NCBI GenBank assembly: GCA_008360975.2
Contig: CM039182.1
Coordinates: forward strand, 104,811,443-104,875,442
Direction of reading: 5' to 3'
From: Lichenostomus cassidix
Taxonomy: Eukaryota > Chordata > Aves > Passeriformes > Meliphagidae
Length of the DNA: 64,000 nt
How positions within the stretch are numbered: position 1 is the first letter of the stretch; every line of letters starts with the position of its first letter. Both the position numbers and the translations under genes were made by a program. A model generated the notes under the pieces. It saw nothing but the letters and a program-made list of their open reading frames with translations. It ran no database searches and was not told where the DNA came from. This document shows positions 11,701-23,248 of the stretch, piece after piece.

Positions 11701-14700
11701 CACAGAACTAATTATCTAGGAGAATACCAGACATCTACTCAGCAACGATGTGAGGGAAACAGTAAACTGAGCGTGGGCAACCTAGTCTCCCTGGTCCTAG
11801 CATAGTTTAATTCCCATAACTAAAGGAGACAAATTTGTATTTAGCTCTACTGGAAACTGAGGCTATTTTCTGATGAGTAGTACAGTATGAGTGTGATATT
11901 GCTGGATTCACATACAGTGAGAAAAAGAGTTTCAAACCCTTTTTTTCTTGTTCTCTCCATTCTTTTCATGGCATTTTGTAATCTTTCCATGATTTCTTAC
12001 ATATAGGCTTGTTCAGATCATTATTTCACAGAATCTTTTTAATCAACGAGAGAGGAGGGTAGAATAAGGGAAGCAAGTTGGACACAGACTGCAAAACATC
12101 AGCCTCCATTTTTACCAAGAGACAAGAGGAAATACCAGGGAAAAGCAGCTAAAGGTCATGGAATGGCACATTTTTTTGTGTAGTTTACCAGAAGTATATG
12201 AAAACAGCTGTAGAGAGAATGGATAAATTATGTTTTAACTTTGGATTGAACTCAGAATTTTGGGCAAAAAAAAATCTACCTACCCTATTTATAGCTAGTT
12301 CTGTCACAATATTGTATGCTATTGCAAATTTATTAGCTGGCAATGTTTTCTAATAAATCAGTGTGCAAGACATCCTTGTAATAAAGATACTATAATGAGA
12401 AAGATTTTTGATTGAATTCCTTGTCCTTTTCTTTCCTTGGGACTATTTAGCTCCTGTCCTATTAGGAAATGTCTTTGTATGCCCATATGCTGAGAGAATG
12501 AAATGCCATGATGCCAATGGAAAGTTTTTGTTCATGTGGACAATGTTTCAGTGCTGGTGGCCTCTGCAGAAGATAGGGTCATATTTTTTTGACATACAAT
12601 TGCTCAGCTACCACCAGGGCATAAAACAATAAGGAATTATTATATATTATGTATGGCAAAACAGCTTTTAGCCAGACACACACTTAGTCACATGAAAATT
12701 TCGCTCAGAAGCAGTTTTGCATTCATTCTTTTGCCAGCAATATTTGAGAGAAAATAAAATATTACTAAAAAGCATTGTAATTGTAAATAAAAAGAATTTG
12801 CATATTTATATACGAGCAAATCTGGGTACTCCCTTTTGTCACTATGAATTTTCATTAATCTTAAAAGATTTATTAAACATAATAACATGGAGAAAGAAAT
12901 CACCTTGACCCCCAAAGGAAATATTTAAGGAATGTAAGACCATGAACAGGATCATCAGTGAGTTTAACTCTTAATTTGAACTATTTTGTGAAGTCTTAGA
13001 AATCATCTTATAAGAATGGGCTTAAGAAAATGCTCATATTTGAATCCAAAGTCAAATATAAATTCAAGTATTTTCACAGCTGTGAGTTGCCATTCATTTC
13101 TAATAATTCTTTTGTCTCCTTTTCTGAGAACTACAAAAAACTAGTATTGAATTTGAACATGCCACTGGCAAACAAGGGACTTGAATTGTCAATTAAATTA
13201 ATTGTTCAAAAGTCATGTTTTCTCCTGTATTTTTTTCATCCCTTCCACCAGCCTGACTTAAATAATTAGCAGATATTGATTGCATGCAGAGTTTCACCAT
13301 TGAATACAGACTTTTCATTGTTGGCAAACTACCTATTAAGCAGGCAGATTCATGAAAAATATTCAATAAATAATTTCAAATTTCCTAGAAGAAAGATGTC
13401 AATCTTAACAAATAGATTTTCTGAAATTGTTTGCTCAGATATGTATGGGGGATTTCAGACTATGAAAACTGAGCACCGTGCTTCCCCTATCATGTTTCTT
13501 ATTGGCTTTTTCTGCTTTGATTATGAAGATAACAGAGCTCTCAACTTCCAAAGATGCAGTGGCTGATGGAGCCCAGCAGAGCACAGTCTTATTGTACAAG
13601 ATGTAAAATACAACAAGCTTCTCACAGAAAGATCTTGACCTTGGGTCCCAGTCACTTAATGGAAAAGGAACTCACTCCATATCAACATAGAAACACCAAT
13701 ATGTTTATTTTGCTTCATTTCTTACAGACTGGCAATTCAATAAATTCCATCTATGCACAGAATTGGATCCAATTAACCAGAAATCCACTGTGTGCATCAA
13801 AGAAAGGCAAGTAGCTGTAAAGAGCATTAAATTTCCAAGTAATGATTACATGCACTAAACCCAGATCTTCACCTGCAGAGATCCACTGATGACAATAATT
13901 GCTTCAGTTTTACACAAAGATCAGAACCAGACCCGGGCTGATTTAATTCTGCAGGGTGCCACAGTCCTAAAGTGGGTAACTGTGAGCAAGAGGAGAGGTA
14001 AACAAAGGGGGCCAAGTCAGCTCCTTCTGAAGGTGGGGACAATAAATGTTTTCAACTGCAATTGTGAAAGGGTTAATGTTTCCCTGCTCATGTACTACAA
14101 TAATTTTTTTTCATTGAATTTGTTTTCATTTTGTTTCATTGTTTTGTTTTCATTCTTTTCTAATGTTGTTGTTCATTTTCAGATTCCATTTTTAATATTT
14201 TAAATTCAGTTTTAATATTCTCCACAGGAATTTAAAAACAATCTTCTATTTAAAATTAATTGTAGCATTTGTTATGCCATAAAAATACATTTTGCATTTT
14301 CAGAGCCAATTTTGTGAAGTAATTGGATAATAAATGAATAATAAGAACAACAAGACCCTTATTAACTTTTTAGTCATTAAAGTGACCTAGCATTTTAGAA
14401 AGAACAATAACTTTTCCAATAATGTTCCAGAGTACTGCTTATAATTATAATGCACCAAAACAAATTTCTAAAATGATGCTGTCTTTCTTGGACAGTAGGA
14501 TGGAAATTTGTAATTATTTACATTTTCTGCAAGCAGTATAAATCACCAGCATTTCTGTCCCAGAAGGTACTGTGTCCCCTCCCTCTGTAAGGAACACAAA
14601 CAACCATCTAATCACCAACAAAGCTGATCACTCGTCAGTGCTGCCAGTCAGTGTCTCTGCAATGCCAGTCAGTCTCTCCTTCTCCTGAGCAGGCAGATGA

Positions 14701-17700
14701 GGCACTGCTCAGTACTCTGGGTGCCTACCCTGGGCTCAGCCTGGGACACATCTGGTCAATCCAAACCCATTTCTGCCATTGGAATAAGGGACTGTAAAAG
14801 CTCAGGAGATGCTACCAGCTCAGTCTCCAGCAGGGCTTTAGCCACATCCCTGTGCTAAGCATAAAGGACAGCCTTTCCACAGTTTCTCTGGTGCCAGACC
14901 AGGACAAGAGAAGATGCCCAAAGTGCTGTAGGGCCTCCTCTACCACTTTCCTTCAAACAAACACCACCCTTGGTGCCTGGCTTGAGCCAGGGTGAGAGCT
15001 GAGGCATGGCAGGACTCTTGGTGCCCAGGGAAGCCTGGCCAGCTGATACTGCAGGACATTTGCACTCCCCAAGCATAGATGTTAGCAGAGTGGTCCCACA
15101 CTCTTGTGACCTCCCACACCAATTAATACAGTTTATCATGATGGGTTTGGTACTGGCTGGGGTCAGGAGAGCCTCATCTGGAGCAGAACAGAGCAGCAGT
15201 GCCTGGCAGTGGCTGTGCCGCTTCATGTACCTGCAGAATGGCCACAAATGATACCAGAGACCATACTGCTGAGTAAGTCCAGGCCTTAACACTGTCCAAA
15301 GTACCACTTCAGCACCTCACATCACCTTACAACTTATTCAGACCTGTGAATCCATCATCTCTATCACCTAATGCTCTCTCCCTAATTCAAAAAACCTGGG
15401 TGAAATCTGGAAAGCAAGAGACTTGAGCAGCACTGTGGAGTCCCCAAATTATTTGAAACACCTTACAACCAAACTTAAGTGGGTGCTCTGACAAAGTGTT
15501 GACTAAACTTTTCCTGTCGCATAATCAGCTGGAAATCTACCAGTACAAAATATCTTCTGTCTGAGTAAGAGCTGTTTTTCAGTCCTCTTAAGCAGTCCAT
15601 GAGGACTGGGCTTCAGCCTGGTTTCTCATCCCAGTTCTCATCCCTCACGCTGCCAGTGTGGTTCAGGAGGAGACTTTAAATGCATGCTAACCCTTAATCA
15701 GGCCAGCAGAGCCTTTGAAGTCACAGAGGACTTAATTTTAAACACTTCTCTCCCACAGTTCTAAAATAGGCACTGATACAATAAGCAATGAATGACCACA
15801 GAGTTTCTTGAGCAGCACTGAGTACAGGGGTCATGTCTCAGGCAACACAAACTTTGGATAAGTTTGTTTTCAATGGGAGAAAGAGCACTGGCAAGAGCAC
15901 TGCCCTGACTGCACAGAGCAGGACTTTGTTTTTTAACATCAAGTAAATGCAATTCATCTCTTTCTTTGAAAAAAAAAAACAGAACCAAAAAAAAGCAGCA
16001 GTTGTCCATAGGCTTTCCTATTCATACGTAGGTATAGTAGGTCGAAAACCAAGAGACAAAAAAGGACAGGTGACAACAATCTCAGCCCAGGACTATTGTG
16101 TTCGGCCCAGCTCTGCTGCCCCAGCCACAACACTTGGAGGAAGTGCCACACAAACAGAGGAAGCAGGATTCGGGCTGAGAAGGATTTAGTAACTGCATTA
16201 CTACGCTCTCAGCACTGATGCCTGTAAAAGATAAAACCTGGGAAAAGACCTCGGGTTCCTACTCCTTATTGTTGCTGCCTGGGATTTAACTTGTATGTCT
16301 GAACTATGTACATATTTCACTGATTTAGGTGGGGCGCCATGAACGTATTTATACGGGCTGAGACAGTGACAGGACTGCTGATGTTTACAGTAACAGGTTA
16401 GAGAGACTTTGCCAAAGCATTCTTAGTCTTTAAAAGGATTGGTTCGACCCAGCCTCCTTCCCCCTCTCCATTGTTATTTTGTCTGCTGGATTTACGGAAG
16501 AAGGAAATGGTAAATTACAAGAAAAAAATAGCATTTATCTTGCCAGGACGTGTTGCTTTGAACTTGGATGATATTAACATATCAATCAGATTCAGTGACA
16601 TGTTAAACAAGGTTGTCCCTGGTTTATGGTTCACCAAAGCTGGAGTTGAACCATAGCTTTGTCTGCATGGTGGGTAGAGAGCTTAACTCCACCAGTCTGA
16701 ATCCCTCCCATGGACACACAGCTCTGACAATGGGCACAGGGCACCATTTATTTCATCTGGGTTATATTAGCCCAAAATAAAGTGCCATTAACAATTTAAT
16801 TCAGACTGAAAATTTGTCCACATGAAGCAGTTACATAGTCCCAAATACAGTGACTATGGCTGAAAATCCTTGAAGGGGGAAAGCACAGAGCATAATATAA
16901 TGTTCTGGGAATAAACTGAGAATATAATGACAGACTACAATCACTCTGTTTAGAGTAGTCATGAAAGAGGAAATATTTTTGGATGACATTTCCAGTTCCC
17001 AATCAGAGCTTGGCCAATTAGATGGAAAATTAATTCAGAAAGGAAACATTAATTAAATCTTGATACAGATGCTGATTCCAAAATTTCATGAGTCTTCAAA
17101 GATTTGTCTTCTCCCCTCTGCCATTTCCTTAATATGGAATATTCATTAATTTACAATAACTCCTCAGGCTGGGGACAGCTTAATTTAACTACATTACTTC
17201 CTTTGGGGACAACTAAGAACTTGGTATTTAAGTGTGAAATGGCAGTTCTGAACTGGATGGTGATTTGAACTGGACTGAATTGGATTTACCATAAAAAGAA
17301 GCATGCCATATACCAACGTACTGGCTTCACGGAATTCAAAACAGGAGAGAGAGTGAGTAAATTAAGTAATTCCACAATTAATAGCTTAGAAAGAAGTCTT
17401 ACCCTCTTCCTTCTTGCCTCTTTTAGGAAATAACAAACACTGAAAATGAATATATATAAATAATAGTTAATCTTGCTTGTTACTGCTTTTCCTCCAATAT
17501 GTAAGCCAAGAGTGAAAACAGATCTCACTAAATAAATACTATAAAACCAAATAATTTAATTAATAAACAATAGCAATGCCCCAAAAGTAAATTTATCCAC
17601 AGGGCTTTAAATAAATATAGACAATTTAACTCAAAAGTACAATTTTTCCTCAAGGAATTGTAAGCTGAGAGCTATAGTGAAACCTTGATGTAATCATAAC

Positions 17701-18349
17701 CATAGCATCTACTATAAATAAGTTGCACACACATTATTGTTTGGAAAATTAAATCAGCCCTTGGAAATTTACTTTTACTTACTATGTTTACAAGTAGTGA
17801 AACTCTATAGTTAATCAGCAGACAGACATCACAAATACATTTTGAATACTCAGACTTTCTAACCACACTTTACACAATTAACTTGTACATTAATGAAGTA
17901 TTACAAACTAATAGAAAAGGAGCTGCAGTCAAAAAATAAAAATGTTGTAAGTTCAAAGACCAGGATCATGGCACAGTAATAATTCTCTGGAAGTGAAGAG
18001 AGAGGAAACCCCAAATATTCTGATTTAAGAAAACAAGTAGCTAGAGAAAATGAAGTCCAGTTTCCTGTGGCTTTGTGTCTTGTGGTTAAATTATCTTGTG
18101 CCTAATAGGATGCAAACGCTGATTGAAACCTTTCCTGAGGTTGAGGCATCTATCAGCTCCTTTTCTCTTCCACAGAGATTTTCCTATGTTCAGTAATAAT
18201 GTTTGTCTCTTAATGAAGTCTTTCCCTTGGCAGAAAAATAAGTCAGATCCCTCAACTTTGCTCAACTACTAATTTTCACTAAATGCAGAAGAAATTAATG
18301 TTAACTTTCCTACACCGAATAACCAGAAATTAGTCAGCAGATTCAAAGA
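8767..18349. other. Intergenic DNA, no gene seen
   Basis: The stretch is AT-rich and unique-looking, without a recognisable exon, RNA gene or mobile element. The longest open frame (14855-15307, minus strand) lies in a locally GC-richer block and has no recognisable domain. A modest cluster of CpG dinucleotides occurs at 16020-16360. The block at 17000-17230 is rich in ATTA-type words and could be conserved non-coding DNA, but I cannot test that here. Confidence 0.65.
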
Positions 18350-18602
18350 TTGTACCAGGAGACGTTCAGATTATATATTTTTTCTCTGCAATGAAAAAAT
18401 TTTCTCTGCAACGGTGGCTAAGCATTGGAATAAGCTGTCCAGGGAGGTGGTGGAGTTGCCAGCTACGGAAGTGTTCAAGAGGCAGCTGGATGTGGCCCCT
18501 GGTGATATGGTTTAAGGGTGATTACAGCAGTGCCACTTGACATTTGGCCTAGACGATCTTGAAGATGTCTACCAGCCTTGATGATTCTGTGATTTTGTGA
18601 AA
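18350..18602 (+). mobile_element. CR1 LINE 3' end fragment
   Basis: The sequence follows the end of avian CR1 ORF2 and its short 3' tail: the block encoding the HWNxL-type region (AAGCATTGGAATAAGCTG at about 18420), then GGAGGTGGTGGAG, the GATGTGGC segment, and the terminal GATGATTCTGTGATTTTGTGA motif. CR1 elements are 5'-truncated non-LTR retroposons that end in short repeats instead of poly(A). This copy is truncated and diverged. A local duplication of TTTTCTCTGCAA at about 18380-18410 interrupts its alignment, so the 5' limit is approximate. Confidence 0.9.
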
Positions 18603-21600
18603 TCCAAAAATCACAGAGGCCTAAAACATCTGGGCATAACTTCTTTATGAAGCAGGTTGACAGTGCAAGTATTTGGGGTGCACTTGCTTTTGTCTCAGAT
18701 CAAGTTTTCCCTCTATAAATATCAAGCTTTTCTTCATATGCCAATTCAATATAGACAAGGTGTGTGTTCTTTTTGTGAGTTAGAGAAACTGTAGTAACAG
18801 TGGGAGAAAGGAATCCAGCACAGGTTCTTCAAGAGAGGAGAGTAAATGATATGTGAAACTGCTACTCAGTAAGGTAATTTTGGTAACGAGGTTAAGAAAA
18901 CATTTTTATAACATATTCTGTTATGCTTTAATGTCATCAAAAATCGGGGCTCAAATAAATAAATCTTAATTCCACACTTCTCAGGAGCTCTTTTGTGCTT
19001 AAAGTAAACTCTCTTTACATGGACAACAAGGTTTCTAGGGCAATGCCCAAAAGGATAAAGGAGGACATCTCGTCCGCTTCAGCCTTTCCTTATCTCTAGA
19101 TTCAAATCATCATTTTGGCATTTTTGTCTTGGAAAAAAAAATTCATCTTGCTCTCCTTGCCCTTTTGCCTAAAATATACTTACACTCTTTATTAAGAAGG
19201 GCATGCAAAAGGACAAATAGCTATATTCATATCTAAAAGTCCTTTAATAAAACTTCTCTACAGCAGGAGTAAAGGCTACACAGCCAAACCTTGCCAGCAG
19301 CTCCTCTGCTATTGCAGGGCAGCAGTGGCACTGCCCCTCCTGCTCTCCTCTATGCCAGATCACCCAGAGGGTGAATATCAATTTACTATTGAGTGTGCAT
19401 GAGGCCTCAAAGACCCTCCATGACAAGACAAAGAAACACCAGGGTCTTATTTGCCTACTCAAAGAATAATTTAGTGTATGCTTTTAAAACTAAAGTCATC
19501 TGATGAATTTAAAGATGCATTTCATCTGGTGAGACAAATTTTTACAACAGGGAAGGATTAGCAAACTTGTAAGAATATCTCTTTGTCACAAGAATTTCCA
19601 CTCTTGTCTGAGTCTAACAGATTTTGGCTACATTCCTCCCCAAAAAAAAGCACTAGAGGTCATGCATATTGCAACTATGGTTTACCTCAGCCAGTAAAAC
19701 CAATTATTCTTTGCATCTTTCTTCATTTTTTCCTAGGAAGATAATTTCTTCTAGGACTGTTCACTCATGGCATCTGGCTGGGAGATGGGGATATATTTGA
19801 AAATCCTTAATATGAATGCTCAAATCAGAATTAGCTTACACAGGGATGCAGAGGCAACTCACCAGATACAAAAAAGCTTTAGCTGCCAGCTCAGCTCTGT
19901 TGACAACACTTTTCCATCCAGCTTTCTTTGAGAAAAAGGAATCTGATTAGTTAAGGCAAATCTGCCACAAGTTTGAGACCCAGGGTCCCAAAGCTGGACT
20001 CTGAGTTTGAGTCCTCTCTCCAATGAATCTCAGGTGGCACTTGGGTCTCCATTCAGGAGCCTTTAAAACACATCTGTTACGGCATTTGATTCTTCCTGAG
20101 GCAACTACATCTGGTACCTTCAATAGGGAAGACCAAATGGGATATTCTAAACATCCCCTACTTAAACCGACTTGGCCTCAGTGGCCCAGAAAGGTCATGG
20201 GTAAAATTTAAACCCTTCACATATTTTTGTTGAGGTTTTGAAACCAGTTGTTGGAAATGAGCACCCAAAAGACTTTGCTTTTCATGCGCTGTCGGCAAAG
20301 AACCAGCAAGTACCAATGACAACCTCCACAGTCTTCGATGGCTCATCTGACAGGAAGCCATCTCTTGATCCACCTGGACTACCCAAACCATGAGAGAAAT
20401 CAGCCAGCACAGATTTGCCATGTAATTTACTCAAGATTTTAATTACCAGCCAAAGCAAACAGCAGAGGGTTCAGGAAACACACAATCCACTTGGGAATTC
20501 ACCACCTGCCTGGTTCAAAAAGCACACACAAACCCACATTGTTTTATAGGTTTCGAAAGAGAAGGAGTATGAAAAACAGTAAGCATTTAATTGCTTTTGC
20601 TTTCAGAATTATTAATTTCTCTTGTAGCTGGATTTTAACAGACCTGCTACAGCAAACTGAAGCTTTTCAGTGGCCTACACTGTAACTTTGGGTCCATCCT
20701 TTGCATTTTCCTGGAGATAAGACTGACAGAAGCTTGATTTTTTTTCTGAGAATTTAGCTTATCCCATGCAGTTAAGGACTTTATGGGAAAAAATCAGGTA
20801 AATATCATGAACATGGATGAGACAATGTAGCAGAGACAACTTATTTCTGATATTTTGTTACTTTGTAGTGCTTGACTTGCAGGGTGAATAATGTAGTTTT
20901 TGCATTCAATTCCATTAAAGGAAAAAAATGAGGGAGACAGTACTGGAAAACTTCATGAGTAGTCATCAGGTCCCCAAAACTTAGATCCACAGCACAGCCT
21001 ACGATTGTCCTAATCTGCTTGAGCATTTGGTGACACAGTAGAAGACTATTGTCTATGCCCAGCCACGGGAGGGAGAGGAGACAGAACTTTAATGAGTATA
21101 TTTCAAAGCTGTTTGTTAGACAGCAAATGAAAGATGAAAGTTGGGAAAGCACAGTTCAAACACAGAAGAAAAATGTATTTTCTTTTTGGAAAACTCTGCT
21201 GTTCTTGTTCTCCCTGGCTTCTCTCTCCATCCCCACATCTGTTCCCACTTACTCTGCGCCCATTTTCTCACTGGGAAGCATCAGACAATCTTTACTGCAG
21301 GCACAAATATCCGTTCCAAGTGTCTTCGAGGGAATACATTCTTAGTCATGCTTCTACTCTACTGGGTGTCCTTACTTTACATGCAAGTCTGGGTCCACAT
21401 GTGTCCAGGCTTCAACTCAGCAAAATACCAACGTGGGGATCTCATAGTACAGAAGTGCTTAACCCCCTAAATGCATTTAATTTTGAGAACTCATTCCACT
21501 GAAGCTAGCAGAAGTGCAGTTTTTGTCACTGTCTTCTCCTAAACTGGGGCTTGGGACTTGCATATGGCACTTATTTGTGACACTGACAGCCAAAAATGCT

Positions 21601-22263
21601 TATTAATTATATAGCAAATACAATATTTCTGGTTTTGTTTTTTTTTAAGTAAGTTGGCAAGAAAGACTGTTATTTCCCCCCTACTTTCTCTAGATGAGCT
21701 AATTAGTAATTTCACTATACACTCAAAACTCAGAGCAAGACATTACTTGTCTGATTTGTGACACTGCTGTCAATTCTCTGTGTGTCCCTTGTGTGTCTCC
21801 CAGGGAGAACCAGCAAGCCCTTGGGAGCCTTTCTCTCATTCCTTCACTGACTTTCTCCCAGAGAAGGCTCCTTACCCTCAGCCTCTAGGTGGCTCAGGTG
21901 TCCTTTACAGACAAAGCACACCACAAACACTTTGATGAAGGGGGGAAGGATGCCCAAAAACACAACGCCCATGTTTGCCCAGTGCTTGTGGGTAAACAGT
22001 TGTGATCCATGGGAGGAATAGAGAACTGGCACAGATGGTGAAACAACATCATAAAGCCAACAGGTTCCTATGCAAAATAATGATTTAATAGGCAATGCCT
22101 GTAAGCATTTGTTATATTAAATAATTACAATTAACATGTTTCAACTACTAGGAAGATTTTCATTCAGTTAGAAATGCAAGTGTTCAATGTGCAGTGAAGC
22201 CACTAAATATAGAAAATCATTGCTCAGAAAATTACAGGTCTGCAAGAAAAGAACATTGCTGCT

Positions 22264-22324
22264 AGTTCTTTTTTTCTTCTTTTTTTTTTCTTTTTTTTTT
22301 TCTTTTTTTTCTTTTTTTTTTTTC
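22264..22324. repeat. T-rich tract, (T)nC
   Basis: Runs of 5-14 T are separated by single C. It is a low-complexity sequence; reverse-strand frames encode only Lys/Glu runs. Confidence 0.95.
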
Positions 22325-22459
22325 AGGAGAAAAGCAGCTGATATAACAGGACAGGACATTTTCCACTCAGAAAACATGCATGCTCAGGCAGGCTGGAGGA
22401 CTGTGTAAAGCAGGCAGCTGTGGAGAGATGAGTAAGTCCCATCCATTCAGAGATAAAAC

Positions 22460-22462
<3 letters not shown>

Positions 22463-22492
<30 letters not shown>
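22463..22492. repeat. Poly(T) run
   Basis: Thirty consecutive T. On the minus strand this is poly(A), but no retroposed body adjacent to it could be recognised. Confidence 0.95.
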
Positions 22493-22497
<5 letters not shown>

Positions 22498-23174
22498 AGG
22501 ATAGTCTAATGTGGAAACTGCCAATCCTTCTCCTCTCACTACCTCTTTGATGTTCATTTGCTTTAAAATTTTTTCCCTGTGATGAACAACAGAGATTGCT
22601 AGTAAGTATTTGCAAGCTCAGCAGCAAAGCAGAAGGAACCAAAGACTTGTTGCTCGAAACGAATCCTCGAAAATTGCTTCACTTATGGGATAAAGGGAAG
22701 CAAAGTATGATGGCAATAGCTATAATAATAATAACAACCCATTAATGTTTGTAAAACCTCTGTTGGATGCATGGAAGTGTAAATGAAAAATATCACTCTG
22801 AAAGGGATTCTGAAGAAGGGGTATTTATTTCCTCACAGTCTGCCTCTTTTCACTACTACGTTCTGGGGTTTGATAGCATCACTTATGTTTGGTAGCAAAT
22901 TTCAATGCTGTAAAAAATACCACGAGAACCGTGAAAAGTATACCTAAACCAGTACATTGTCCCTGAGGGTGGGATGCTTTGTGAGGAGTGCAAGAACAGA
23001 GTCAGAATATTGAAGATGGTAATATTTCTTCCAGTCACACTCCCCACCTCAAAGCATCGCATATGTTGTGCATGATGAACACAGAGAGCATCACCTGCTC
23101 CTGCAGAAATCAGCCATTCTGAAGGCTCTCCTGGCCCGAGATGTCACTTTCCTGAAGTCGGAGGGCGGGTGGAG

Positions 23175-23189
23175 GCACTAGGTGGCACT
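23175..23189 (+). promoter_or_regulatory. CTCF-like motif, forward
   Basis: GCACTAGGTGGCACT matches 14 of 15 positions of the vertebrate CTCF consensus CCASYAGRKGGCRSY; only the first base differs. CTCF is an insulator and loop-anchor protein. Occupancy is an inference from sequence alone. A second motif faces it 59 bp downstream. Confidence 0.6.
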
Positions 23190-23233
23190 AGAAGCCCTGC
23201 GGTTAGGGCAATTTTAGTGTTATTTTGGGTTTA

Positions 23234-23248
23234 AGCGCCATCTGGCGT
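23234..23248 (-). promoter_or_regulatory. CTCF-like motif, reverse
   Basis: Read on the minus strand, the 15 bases match 13 of 15 positions of the CTCF consensus, with the core AGATGGCGC intact. It faces the forward motif at 23175. The sequence between and around them (23160-23260) is richer in CpG than the surrounding desert. Confidence 0.5.

Larger units (their letters stand above)
18603..23174. other. Intergenic DNA, no gene seen
   Basis: No coding or RNA gene is recognisable. The stretch includes two long T-rich tracts near 22.3-22.5 kb. Open frames at 21049-21502 overlap one another in different frames and show no domain, so I treat them as chance. Confidence 0.65.

Noticed and set aside
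14855..15307. Minus-strand open frame of 150 codons
   Set aside because: No recognisable domain, low-complexity Trp/Cys-rich reading, and no splice or promoter context. A diverged repeat is possible but not identifiable by eye.
17127..17137. CArG-box-like CCTTAATATGG
   Set aside because: It has seven A/T bases between CC and GG instead of six, so it is not a canonical SRF site.
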